Assembly: GCA_026770575.1 (NCBI GenBank)
Contig: MU657173.1
Location: 414,767-478,766 of the forward strand
Reading direction: 5' to 3'
Length of the DNA: 64,000 nucleotides
DNA from: Pelagophyceae sp. CCMP2097
Lineage: Eukaryota; Sar; Pelagophyceae
Shown here: positions 52,674 through 63,617 of the stretch, in pieces
How positions within the stretch are numbered: position 1 is the stretch's first letter
Layout of the letters: each line of letters begins with the position of its first letter
Translations under genes and position numbers: made by a program
Notes under the pieces: model-generated
The model's input: the letters and a program-made list of their open reading frames with translations, nothing else
Told to the model about the DNA's origin: nothing
Database searches by the model: none

Positions 52674-54692
52674 ATCGAGGTGGAGCGCGCGCTACGCGTC
52701 CTCGACGGAGGCGTGCTCGTCCTGTGAGCCGCGGCGCGCGCGGGGCGCGGCTGCGCGCGCCTCCGGCCCACCGACTGAAGCGGTCAAAGGGCGGCGCAGG
52801 TGCGGCGTCTCCGGCGTGCAGAGCCAAAGTCTCACCGTCGACCGGCAGATGAAGTGCGTTTTCGGGACAGTCCTCGCCAGCCGCTTGGACTCTAGGTTTT
52901 TAGGCGGTACGAGGTGCCTCGCGTGGCGTTTGTGAACAAGCTGGACCGCGCAGGCGCGGACCCGTGGCGCGTGATCCGCATGATCCGCAAGCAAATGTCG
53001 CTGAACGCTGCTGCGGTGCAGATCCCCATGGGCTTGGAGAGCGCATACGAGGGCATCGTGGACATTGTGGACATGCGCAGCATCACCTTTGACGGGCCCA
53101 AGGGCGAGGTCGTTGTGTATGGCGACATTCCGGACAAGTTCAAGGCCCAAGTAGAAGAGAAGCGCGCCGAGCTCGTCGAGCGCCTCGCCGAGGCGGACGA
53201 CGACATCGCGGAGCTCTACCTCGAGGGCGAGGCCATCTCGTCCGAGGTGCTGAAGGTGGCCATCCGCAAGGCGACGATTGCGCGCAAGTTCGTGCCCGTG
53301 TTCATGGGTTCCGCGTACAAAAATAAAGGCGTGCAGCCTCTGCTGGACGGCGTCGTGGCGTACCTGCCGGCCCCGAACGAGCGCTCGGCGACGGCGCTGG
53401 ACATGGGCAACCGCGAGGCGCACGTGACCGTGAACTGCGAGGACCCCGGCCCGCTCCTCGCTTTGGCGTTCAAGCTCGAGGAGTCGCGTTTCGGCCAGCT
53501 GACGTACGTGCGCATCTACCGCGGCGCGCTGAAGAAGGGCGACATGATCACGAACGTGCGCACGCGCAAGAGCGTGAAGATCTCTCGGCTGGTGCGGATG
53601 CATTCAAACGACATGGAGGAGATTACCGAAGCGATGCCCGGCGACGTGGCCTGCCTCTTCGGCGTCGACTGCCACTCGATGGACTCGTTCACTTCGGACC
53701 CGACTTGCAGATTAGCGATGCAGTCGATGTTCGTGCCGAGGCCGGTCATCTCCCTCTCCATTGCGCCAAAGAAGGGCTCAGCGCCAAACGTCATGGACTC
53801 GTTCGGCAAGGCCATCCAGCGCTTCACAAAGGAGGACCCGACGCTTCGAGTGCATCTCGATCCAGAGTCGAAGCAGACGATCATTTCCGGCATGGGCGAG
53901 CTTCACCTCGAAGTTTACGTCGAGCGCATGAAGCGAGAGTACGCAGTCGAGTGCGACGTCGGCAACCCGAGCGTCTCGTACCGCGAGGCCGTCAACGTGC
54001 GGGCAGACTTTGACTATTTGCATAAGAAGCAGACAGGAGGGTCTGGGCAGTACGCCCGCGTGGCGGGGTACATCGAGCCTCTGCCCGAGCTCGAGTACGA
54101 GGAGGACGAGGAGGGCAACGTGGTGAAGCGAGCCGAGCCGTTTGAGTTCATCAACGAGATGATCGGCATCGTCATCCCGGCAGAGTACATCCAGTCGGTG
54201 GAAAAAGGGGCTCGAGACGCCTGCGCCAAGGGCCAGCTCATCGGCTTCCCCGTCGAGGGCATCCGAGTCGTGCTGACGGACGGCACGGCGCACGCCGTCG
54301 ACTCGTCGGACATGGCCTTCCGCACCGCCGCGCAGTTCGCCGTGCGCCAGGCCATCGACAAGGCACGGCCTTCGATTCTCGAGCCCATCATGGCTTTAGA
54401 AGTCACGGCCCCTTCCGAGTTCCAGGGCGACGTCATCGGCGGCCTGAACCAGAGGCGCGGCCTCATCACGTCTTCCGAGACTTCCGAAGACGCATCCTCG
54501 ATTACCATCTCCGCGGACGTGCCCCTCGCCGTCATGTTCGGCTACAGCACCGTCATCCGGTCCGCGACGCAGGGCAAGGGCGAGTTTTCCATGGAGTACC
54601 AGCGCCACCAGGAGGTGATCAAGAGCGACCAGGCCGACCTCATCAAGGAATACCAGCGGAAGCAAGCCGAGCAAATCGCATCGAAAAAGTAA
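52183..54692 (+). CDS. Mitochondrial translation elongation factor G1
   Basis: Five exons: 52183-52399, 52486-52535, 52626-52723, 52800-52853, 52904-54692; introns 86, 90, 76, 50 nt; 735 aa. Leader [18 protein letters not shown] is a mitochondrial presequence. GTPase motifs appear across junctions: G1 [10 protein letters not shown]2 [13 protein letters not shown] (completed across intron 1), G3 DTPGHVDF, G4 NKLDRAG. Domains II-V follow, including [16 protein letters not shown] and the domain IV block [11 protein letters not shown]. All features match the mEFG1 (GFM1) group, which drives ribosomal translocation in mitochondria. Four early introns followed by one 1.8-kb exon. Confidence 0.93.
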
Positions 54693-55074
54693 GGCCGGCC
54701 GTCGGGCCGGCCCATGGCCTTCGGACACCTTCGGACAGCTGGCGGCGTCGCGGAGCCCCCGCCCAAATTAGGAATTCGAAGGCGTGACGGCTGACCTCGG
54801 ACGACCAGCCGCGACCAGACAGTTTTCCCGACGGCTTCTGTTAATCATGGCTCGAGTGAGACCGACGGCGCCTCTCGAAGCCGGCGACCTGCTTCATCCC
54901 TGCGCTGTTGGCGCAGCACCGGAGGCACAGCGAACGTGAGCGCTCAGTGCATTCTCGTGATCACGCTTCCAGTGATTCGAAACTCTCTGAGGCTGGCACG
55001 TGACCCCCGATCGCCGAAGCCTCAAAAGATTCCATCTCAGACTCTAGAGAATTCGGAGGCCCGCGATCGACGCA
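54693..55074. other. Intergenic
   Basis: About 380 bp between EF-G and the glucosidase gene on the same strand. No coding signal recognised. Confidence 0.5.
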
Positions 55075-57298
55075 ATGAAGGCGACGCGGCAGTGCGCCCT
55101 GGGGCTGGCCGCGGCGAGCCTCGCGCTGAGCGTTGTGCGTGCTTCCGAGGGCCCCTTTTCTTCAAATAGTGACGTGGTGGCGTGGATGAAAAGCGGTTCT
55201 TTCACCTGTGTTTTTGGAGAGCGGCCTTTTCTCACCACAAGGCACTGTAGGCCGGGCTGGCGCCGGAGCAGACGGAGCTGCAGCGCCTCGCCCTGGAGCT
55301 GCCGCCTGCCTTTGCCTGGGGCGCCGCTACGGCAGCTTACCAGATTGAAGGCGGCGCGTCGAGCGGCGGCCGGCGCGCGAGCGCGACGCCGCGCCGCAAC
55401 GCGGGCAACACCGGACGGAGTGATTTTCCTCAGAGTGAACGAAAAGGGGAACGGCAACGTCGTTGCTTGAAAGATGGTTTTTGCGCGCGAAGGGACCGCA
55501 TCGTCTTAGGCATCTGGGACACCTTTTCTCACACGCCCGGCAAGACGTACCATGGCGAGACTGGGGACGTGGCGTGCGACCATTACCACAAGTTCAAAGC
55601 GGACATTGCCCTTTTACAATCTTTGGGCCTGCGGCACTATCGCTTGAGCGTGAGCTGGTCCCGTCTGCTGCCCGACGGCCGAGGCAAGCTGAACAAGGCC
55701 GGCGTTGCGTTCTACACGGAGATCCTTGAAGAATTACGGCGTGTGGGCATCGAGCCTTTGGTGACGCTGTACCATTGGGACCTTCCTCAAGCGCTCGAGG
55801 ATGAATATGGAGGATGGCTCGACCGTCGGGTCATTCCCGACTTTGCCGCCTTTGCAGACGCCTGCTTCGAGGCCTTTGCGCCCTACGTCCACACGTGGCT
55901 GACTTTCAACGAAGCTTTGACCTTTGTCGGCGAAGGCTACGGCGACGGCGTCCACGCGCCGGGCAGGTGCAGCGACCGCAAGAGGTGCGCCTATGGCGAC
56001 TCGCAGAACGAGCCTTTGCTGGTCGCGCACAACGTGTTGTTGGCCCACGGGGCGGCGGTGGCGAAATTCCGGCAGCGATTTGCCTCGCAGTCGGAACAGA
56101 TCATCGGCATGACGAACTGCGGCTGGATGGCCTGGTGAGCCTTTCATCATCGAAAAGACTGGTTTCACGCCGCTTTGCCAGGCCGGTGCGCGAGGACGCG
56201 GCGTCGGGCGCGGCCGCAGAGGATTTCATGGAAGCCACGTGGGCCTGGTTCTTCGACCCGGTCATCTTCGGCGACTACCCAAACAGCATCAAGGAGCGCG
56301 TCGGGGCCAAGGTGCGCTTCTTGCCCGCCTTTTGCCGTTTGAGGAATCGCTCTTCGCCAGGCGATGCCGAAATTTACAGATGAAGAGCAAATGTTGCTCA
56401 AGGGGTCCATCGATTTCCTCGGCGTCAACTACTACACCGCGCGCTGGCTCGCGCAACCCGACGAAACCCACGCCCCCGCGCAGGCCGCGCAGGGGATTCC
56501 GTATCTCAAGGACCGATTTCACGTGGCGACGGTCAACGACAAAGGCCAGCAAATCGGCGACCAGGCCGGGTCCGAGTGGCTCTACGTTGCCCCGCGCGGC
56601 ATCCACGACGTCTTGCTGTGGCTCGACGAACGCTACACGACGAAAGATTTGGGCAAGAAGTTTCCTTTCAAGATAACTGAGAATGGCCTCGATCAGCCCG
56701 CCGCAATGGACGAGACGTTTGAAATGGCCCTCAACGACACGTACCGAATCGCCTACTTGGAGTCGCACATCCGCGAGGTCGTGTCAGTTTTGGGAATTTT
56801 TTGAATGAGACGCTTGCCTTTTGAAAAGCCGAACGCGCCCAACGCCCCGTTTCAGGCTGGCGCACCGCGACGGCGTGGCCGTGGACGCGTACTATGCGTG
56901 GTCTTTGATGGACAACTACGAGTGGGCCGACGGCTACGCGAAGCGCTTTGGATTAGTGTACGTCAATTATACCACGCAAGAGCGCACGCCAAAGGCGTCG
57001 GCGGCGTGGTACTCGGCGCTGGCGCAGTCGAGGCCGGACACGCTCAGACTCTCAAAGCCCTCGGCCAAGAACACGCTCGCGCTCTCCCTCGGAGGAGGTG
57101 CGCCCTGACTTTCTGCCCTCTTGGATCATTTTCGTACCCTTTGCGAATCATCACGCCGCCCGCACAGCCGTGCTGGCACTGCTGGGCATGGTCGCCGCCT
57201 TCCGCCACTTTTCGCCCGCGTCGCGCGGCATGTCCCACACGTACAGCGAGGTCCAGCTCCAGGCCGGCGCAGAAGCCCAGGCCGGCGTCGACGCATGA
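55075..57298 (+). CDS. GH1 beta-glucosidase with signal peptide and C-terminal membrane anchor
   Basis: Seven exons: 55075-55134, 55251-55419, 55510-56134, 56182-56311, 56361-56782, 56856-57097, 57168-57298; 592 aa with all phases consistent. A signal peptide ([20 protein letters not shown]) is followed by the GH1 opening [15 protein letters not shown] and [13 protein letters not shown] (completed across intron 2). The acid/base Glu lies in [12 protein letters not shown] follows, the nucleophile Glu lies in KITENGLDQ, and the late aglycone segment is [12 protein letters not shown]. The last intron joins LSLGG to [15 protein letters not shown], creating one transmembrane helix and a short tail, so the enzyme is predicted to be tethered with the catalytic domain outside or in the lumen. 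Substrates are beta-glucosides; specificity is unknown. Confidence 0.92.
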
Positions 57299-57557
57299 CC
57301 GCGCCATGACAATGGCCCACGCCGCTTTCCCCCGATGCCGAGTTGGGAGCGCGTAAGCGCTTTGATTGCTTCCGTCGAAGGACAGCTGCGGCTAACGGCG
57401 TGGGAGGCTACAGACGTAAGAGCTCTGGACCCTCTCGAGGCGGCGCGATTCACGAGGCTGGGAGAGTCTGCGGCATCGACGGAGACCCGAGTGGCAAGTC
57501 GGGAGAGAGGGCTCGACGGGCCCACCCAGCGGTCTCAAGGAGGTTGCGTCAACGGAT
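57299..57557. other. Short convergent intergenic spacer
   Basis: Lies between the glucosidase stop and the PP2C stop. A 77-codon plus-strand frame from ATG at 57335 runs through it, but it has no motif and overlaps the PP2C 3' end, so it is not called. Confidence 0.5.
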
Positions 57558-59096
57558 TTACTCGGTAGACGGCTTGGGTCGTTTCGAGGGCGGTGCTTCG
57601 TCGTCGTTCTTGGGCGCGGCGGCGGCGGCGACGGGCCCCGGCACAAAGGGGGCGAGGTCGGCGGTGCGCGGCTCCTGCGGCGCTTTGCCGTCTGCGGCTG
57701 CCGGCGCGGAGAAGCGGACGACGAGAACCGTTTCGTTGTCGCAGCCCGTGCCGTCGCCTCCGCAGTCGACAGCGACGCAGTGGCAGCACAGGTCCGCGGC
57801 CGCGTCGACGGCCGAAATCGCGGGCGCCGCCGCGAGGCGCGCGGCCACGTCGTCGTTCTCCATCACCCCCGTAATGCCGTCGCATATCAAAACGAGGCCG
57901 CCGTCGAGGCCCTCGCGGAGTTCCACCTCCAAGACGTCAGGCAGAGCCGAGATGCGCTGCTCGTGCGGGCCCAGGTGCCCCTCGGCCTTGTAGCGCAAGT
58001 CTCCCAAAGCGCGCGACAAGTTCAAATTGCCGTCGACGCGGCCGTCGACGACGTGGCCGCCAGCGAGCTCGATTCGGCGCGACTCCAAAGCATCCTCTGG
58101 CTTGTGGTCGTAGGACAGGGCCACCGCCGCGCCGCCGCGCAGCAGCACGGCGCGCGAGTCGCCCGCGTTGGCGCACCACAACAGCCGCCGCTTGCGGTCC
58201 AAGAGCACCACGACGGCCGTGCAGCCCGAAGAAAAGCCGGGGCGCTCGTCGTCGTCCTCATCCTCCTCCTCCGTGGCCGCCGCATCGGGTGCGCCGCCCC
58301 TGGGCGCGTCGCCCGCGGCCTCGGGCGCGCCCGCGGCCTCGTCGTCCTCTCGCGGATCATCGTCGTCGTTATCGTCTTCGTCGTCCGCCGCGGCCGGGTT
58401 GCCTCCGAGTTGCGCGAAGATCATTTTTTTGATCTGGTCCACCTGCGCCGCCGACGCGCCGTGCGCGCCCGCCGCGCCGTCGCCCGCGGGCTGGTGCGCG
58501 TCGTTGATGCGCTTTTGCGCGACACTGTGTTCGTCGGCGAGGCGAGACACCTCTGCCAAACCAGCATCGCTTCGCAGCGTCTCGTCGATGCGGAGGAAGG
58601 CGTCTCTGAGGGCGGAGGCGTAGTCACCGAATTTGTAGGCGGCCTCGCTTTTGAGGACGTCTCCGAAGCGCGCGGCACAGTACTGCGCAACTTCCGCGCC
58701 GCCGTGGCCGTCAAACACCGCGAACAACGACAAACCCGCCGAGACGTCAAAGTTCACGGCCGTGATGTGCGCGTCCTCCTACGCAGGGCGGGTTTGTTGT
58801 TGTTTTGAGGGTCTTCGAGGGCCTTAGCGAGGTCCCAGAGAGGCTTGGTGGGACCCTCCCGCGCTTCGTCCGAGGCTGCCCCCGGTCGCCTTCGTCGCAC
58901 GCCGGACATCGTAGGCACGGTTGCGCCGTTGGGCGCCGGTGGTTGCCTGCGCGCGGCGCCAGCCCTGGACAGCGCATGCGCCGTAAGAGACGCCGAGCAA
59001 GTTCTGTTCGACGTCCGTCTTTGCAAGCGAGGACCCGCTGCTCCTCTCCTGCTCCAGGATCGGCGCGTCGAGGTAGCAGCTCATGGCGGCGCCCAT
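57558..59096 (-). CDS. PP2C-type protein phosphatase, N-myristoylation-type N-terminus
   Basis: Exons 59096-58947 and 58778-57558, 168-nt GC-AG intron (GCAACC...GTAG, phase 0), 456 aa. Starts MGAAMSCYL, a Gly2/Ser6/Cys7 pattern fitting myristoylation plus palmitoylation. YGACAVQGWRRAQ joins EDAHITAV across the intron, restoring the PP2C first motif. FAVFDGHGGAEVAQ, ANAGDSRAVL, LSYDHKP and NLSRALGD follow. An acidic 70-residue insert (DDEDDNDDDDPREDDE) interrupts the domain before SSGCTAVVV. The CDGIWD motif reads CDGITG. A basic KRPKPSTE tail ends the protein. Mg/Mn-dependent Ser/Thr phosphatase, probably membrane-associated. Confidence 0.9.
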
Positions 59097-59569
59097 CGCG
59101 CCTATCCGGGTCGGCGCGTGGGGAAGAAGATTCCTATTAGGAATCCTAGGAATTCCTAATCGCCGTGTAGATCTTGTAGAAAGCCCGTAACTTCAACCTC
59201 AAACGAAAAATTCAGGCAACTGGCTCACTGGGGCGATCAATCAGCCCGGACGGGCGGGTGGGCGTCGTACCTATCCCGGGGTCCGTCGCGGTCGACAGAA
59301 CGAGGCAGCCTTCCCGATCGGCCCGATCGGCCGAGCGCCTTGTTGTTCAGCCCGATTTGTTCAGAGGTCCCGCTGCAAAAGTACTCACAGGAGAAGGTCC
59401 TCCGGGACTGGACATCCTGTGATTCCTATTACATTACATTACACGAGAGGCGGACCACCGAAAACTTCGGAAAAGAGCCAAGAGGCCGGCCGGTCGCCGC
59501 CTGCGCTCCCGCCCGCACGTCGTGAAGAGGCACCCCGTCGACGACAGGGCCCTCTTTCGACGGAACCGC
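59097..59569. other. Divergent intergenic region with palindromic element
   Basis: Contains ATTCCTATTAGGAAT followed directly by CCTAGGAATTCCTAA (about 59130-59158), the third occurrence of the AGGAATTCCT palindrome in the window. No gene is seen. Confidence 0.6.
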
Positions 59570-61657
59570 ATGCTCGTCAGCGTGGACCCGCACTCCCTCG
59601 CCCGAGGTCCGCAAGAGCCCCACAGCAGTCCCACAGCTAGCTCGACCGCGCGTGCCGCGAGCGGCCGCGTTCGGCGTGCGAGAGACGTCGAGGCCGTCGA
59701 CCCCCAAATGGCGTCGGGCGCGGCGTGGTCGCCGCTGGCACCAGAGGGAGGTGTTGCCAAGCGGCTCATTCGCGCCGCGCCCGAAGGAGCCCCGCTCTGC
59801 GACCCGTTCAAGGAGGTCCGATGCCACTACGTCGGCACCTGCCTAGGTCCGAAATGCCGCACGATGCAAAGGGCCCTGAGACGAAGAGGCATCTCGAGAG
59901 AGATGCCGAGGCGAAAGAGGCCGAAGAGACTCGTTTTAGGCGACGCGGAGCCCTTCGATTCGTCGCGCGCGCGCGGCGCAGAGTTCAAGTTCATGCTCGG
60001 CGTCGGCGCGGTCATCCCGGCCTGGGACATTGGCTTCCAACAGATGCGGGTCGGCGAACTCTGCGAACTGTTCCTGACGGCGTCCCACAAAGGCGGATTC
60101 TTGCCAAAGGCTGATTCGCCCTCTCGAGGCCGTCGATGCGTAGGAAGTGCGACGCCAAGTTCGCGTACGGCGACGAGGGACGCGTGCGTCGGCTCGTGCT
60201 CGGGTCGTGTTGCCGAAAGTGCGAGGCCGTCGCGTAGGAGCCCGGCATCAAGCCCGGCGCGACGCTCATCTTCGAGATTGAAGTCCTGGGCTGCGCGGAG
60301 AAGCAAAAGGAGCTGCACCACATGACCGCCGAGGAGAAGCTCAACGAGGCGACGAAGCACAAGGCCAAAGGGTGCGCTGCCCGGAACTGCGCGCCGCGGA
60401 AACGCTATGATGGCGCGGCGCAGGCTCGAGTGCTTTTCCAAGGAGGACTGGCGGGGCGCGCGCAAGGAGTTTGCAGAGGCCGTCAACTTTTGCGACGAGC
60501 AGTTTTACAAACGTGCGTGGCCTCTTTCGGGCCCTTTCGCGGGGCCCTCCGATTGCGCGCGGCCAGGCAACGAGGGCTCGGAGCAGGGCGCGCCGTGGCC
60601 CGCGGCGCTGCGGGATACCTACGTCTCGTGCTACATGAACATGTCACAGTGCGTCCCGCTCGTCGTCCCGGCGCCTTCTCTCGTGCGACGTTTTTCTAGG
60701 TGCGTGCTCAAGGAGCACGAGTGGCCGTCGGCGGCGGCGTACGCGACCAAGGCGCTGGCGTACTCTCCTGGAAATGTAAAGGCTCTGTATCGGCGCGCGT
60801 TTGCGCGGTCCAACATGGGCCTCCTCGAGGAGGCCAAGGTCGACCTCCTCCACGCAGCAAAGCTCGAGCCGAAGAACGTTTCTGTGCGGCAGCTCTACGC
60901 GGATTTGAAGAAGAAGTTCGTTTCTCAAAAGTCGGCGCAGCGCAGCGTCTTCGCATCGGCGTTTGACCGCGTGGACCTCTTCCCGGAGAAGCCCTCGAGC
61001 GTGTCCAATCCGTCCCGGACGACCAACCCCTACGTCTTCCTCGACTTTCATGTCGACCGAAACGCAACCGACGATGGCGCGGCGGCGGGCGCCTTTGCAG
61101 GCGGCACGGTCGTGCTGCGCGTCTTCGCCGACGCGTGCCCTCGCACGGCGCGAAACTTTGTCACGCTCGCCGGCGGCAAGGGCAAGCGGTCGTACAAGAA
61201 CTGCGCCGTCGTGCGCGTCGAGGCCGACTTTATGGTCCAGGCCGGCGACGTCATTAGCGACGACGGCTCTGGGGGCGAGTCCATCTACGGCCCGACTTTT
61301 GCGGATGAGCACTTCCGCGTGCCGCACGACAAGGCCGGCGTCCTGAGCATGGCCAACACGGGCCCCGACTCCAACGCGTCGCAGTTCTTCATCACGACTC
61401 GCGCCGTGCCGCACTTGGACGGCAAACACGTGGCCTTTGGCAACGTCGTTTCAGGTCAACACGTCGTAGACGCCATGTCCAGGCTCGAAGCCGACGAAGA
61501 CGACCAACCAAAGGGGCTCCGCTGCTTCATCGCACGTTGTGGCGCGCTGACGCACGAAGAGGCCATGGCCCACGTCGACGCAGAAAAGGCTGCTCAAACG
61601 GCGGTCGACGCCGAGAAGGCGGCCGGCGCCGCCTTAGCGGCCAACGCGCCGCCCTGA
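59570..61657 (+). CDS. Dual-family immunophilin: FKBP-TPR-cyclophilin
   Basis: ATG at 59570, or at 59708 directly before the FKBP domain. Domains in order: FKBP (PFKEVRCHYVGT, then after a splice EPFDSSRARGAEFKFMLG, AYGDEG, EPGIKPGATLIFEIEVLG); three TPR-like repeats (WRGARKEFAEAVNF, LKEHEWPSAAAYATKAL, ALYRRAFARSNMGLLEEA); and a C-terminal cyclophilin domain (CPRTARNFVTLAGG, VLSMANTGPDSNASQFFIT, HLDGKHVAFGNVV). Likely junctions are 59846/59940, 60183/60238, 60371/60424, 60512/60567 and 60648/60700, all phase-consistent; the one near 60106-60144 is not resolved. The domain order matches the FCBP class described from apicomplexans. Peptidyl-prolyl isomerase on two folds, with TPRs that could dock Hsp90. 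Confidence 0.85.
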
Positions 61658-61959
61658 GGCGCCGCGCGAGACTCGATAACGGCGCACAGCCCGGAGCCCT
61701 GGCGCTGGACACACGAAGCGTAACACGGGTCATGGTGTCATTGGTGTGTCGACCGCTCCGCTCGGGAACTGTTAATTACATGTTCCCAGGCTCACTGCTG
61801 GCATTTCAGCGAACCAGGGGTGGAAGAATATTCACGTGTACGACGCGTGTACCAGGGTCGGGGGGGGAGCGCGAGCGCGACCCCAGGTGGCCCCTGGTGG
61901 GACGCGTTGGGAGCCGAGTCTGCGTTCGGGGCCCAGCTGCGTGGTCGCCGCGTGGGGCG
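61658..61959. other. Intergenic
   Basis: About 300 bp with no recognised gene. Contains a run of G (61860-61867). Confidence 0.5.
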
Positions 61960-63617
61960 ATGCGGGGCACGGCGCTGTACCGGCGGCACGCGGAGCTGCG
62001 CGGCCCGCGGAGCCTCGAGCCGCGTCGACAAACCGGCGCCGTCGTCGTCGTCGGCGTGTCGGGCGCCGTCGGCGGCGCCGTGCGTCGTCCGTCCTTCTGC
62101 GGGCGCCGCGGCGCTGCGCGGCCCGACGGCGTAGGTCTGCGCGGCCAAACGGCGCCGCGTAGGTCGCCCGGGGCCTCGCCGCGGGCGCGCGCGGCGTCGT
62201 CGCCGTCTTGGCCGTCGGCGAATCGGCGACGGACCTCGCCGGCGACGTCGACCTCGCCTGGCTCCCCCAAGACGCCGCCGCCAAAGCCGCGTTGTGGCGC
62301 GCCACGCTCGCGGCGGCCGTCGAGTTCAAGAGCCGGCGCGGCGGCTGCGCGGGACTAAAGCGAGGCGAAGCGGCGAGCGCCGCCGTCCGCGCAATCGTCG
62401 TCGTCTTCGAAGACAACGACTGCGGCGGGCCCGCAGGCCTGACGGACGATGACAAGGTCGCCGCCGTTCGCGAGGCGCTCCAGGCCGAGACCATCTACCA
62501 CGTCGTGGTGCGGGCGCCCTTGTTGAGGCGACGAGGCGTCAGAGTACCGCGTAGGTCATCGGCCGAACCGGTGACGCCGGGTGCGCTCCTCGGCGCTTCG
62601 GTCGTCGGTCGCACCGCCGTATTATCTCGGTCGCACCGCTTCAGAGTACCGCGTAGGCTCGAGCGCGCCGAGGCGCTGTTGGACGGCGCAAACGGGCCGC
62701 GGCAGAGGTTGACGGCCTTGCGCCTCGCGCCGACGTTCGGCGACGTCGAGGCGCTGCTGACGACGGGCGCGCCGCGGCCGCCGCCGCCGCGGGCGCGCAC
62801 CTTCGGGCGCGCCGACGCGCGCCCGACGCTCGCGCGGCGCCTCGCGCGCCTCGCGCGCATCTTGCCCGCGGCGCTTGATGAAGAGTTCGTGTCGCCCGTC
62901 GCCGAGCGCGCCGTCGCCGACTTCCTCGGCGAGGAGCTGCTGGCGTCGCTAGAGGCCGTCGAGGCTATTAAATTCGCTGTCGTCGACCTCCGCGGCTGGG
63001 ACGCGCTGCCCTGGCGCAAGCTCTGCGAATCCGCGGCGGCGTCGTCCATCGGCTGCGGCGTCCTGCACCACGCGCTCTGTCATCCGTGGCTCGCGGCGGC
63101 CCTCGCGCAACTCTGCGGCGCCGCGCTGGCGCTCTGGGTGATGCTCGCGCCCCCGCTGCGGCGAGCGACCGCCGCCGTCGGGGCGCGGAGCGCGTTGCCG
63201 TCGGTGCAGCGACGAGGGCCGTCGTGGGCCTCGCACCTGGCGCTCATCTCCGACGTTTCCCCACCTGACGGTGAGCGCGCCGTCGACGTCGTCGCGCGCC
63301 TCTGCGACTTCAAGGGCGCCCGGCCGCTCGACTGGGACGCTTCAAAAGCGCGGGCCGCGTGCGACGCGCTCCTGCACGACGTGGCCGCGCCCGCGAGGCA
63401 CGTATTCTCAGACGAGCTGGGCTCGCGCCTCGCCGCGCGCATCGAGGCCGCGCGCGGCGCCGTCGCCGAGGTCCGTGCGCCGTGCGACACCCTCGACGGA
63501 CTGGTCCTCGACTTGTACAACATCTGTACGACGTCGCTCCGCTGCAAGGAGTCGGCGGACGAGCTCGCGCGCGACATCCTCTCGACGCTCCGCACGGTAC
63601 ACGACGCGGCAACGTAA
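61960..63617 (+). CDS. Unknown protein with Rossmann-like N-terminus
   Basis: Exon 1 (61960-62079, MRGTALYRRHAELRG) joins exon 2 at 62163 by GTGCGT...GTAG (83 nt, phase 0), producing VVVVGVSGAVGGAVARGLAA, a glycine-rich beta-alpha-beta fingerprint like NAD(P)-binding folds. It continues AVLAVGESATDL and a segment resembling the rest of a Rossmann sheet (AIVVVFEDNDCGG). A further intron may lie between about 62511 and 62655, where TCAGAGTACCGCGTAGG occurs twice and disrupts the pattern. The C-terminal 300 residues are helical with one hydrophobic stretch (LAQLCGAALALWVMLAPPL) and are not recognised. No function is assigned. Confidence 0.55.
62535..62656 (+). repeat. Direct repeat TCAGAGTACCGCGTAGG, two copies about 100 bp apart
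   Basis: Copies at about 62539-62555 and 62640-62656. Each ends in GTAG and could act as an acceptor, suggesting a duplicated intron end in the surrounding gene. Confidence 0.6.

Noticed and set aside
57335..57568. 77-codon plus-strand frame with ATG between the glucosidase and PP2C genes
   Set aside because: No motif, overlaps the PP2C 3' coding end, and the glucosidase is already complete at 57298.
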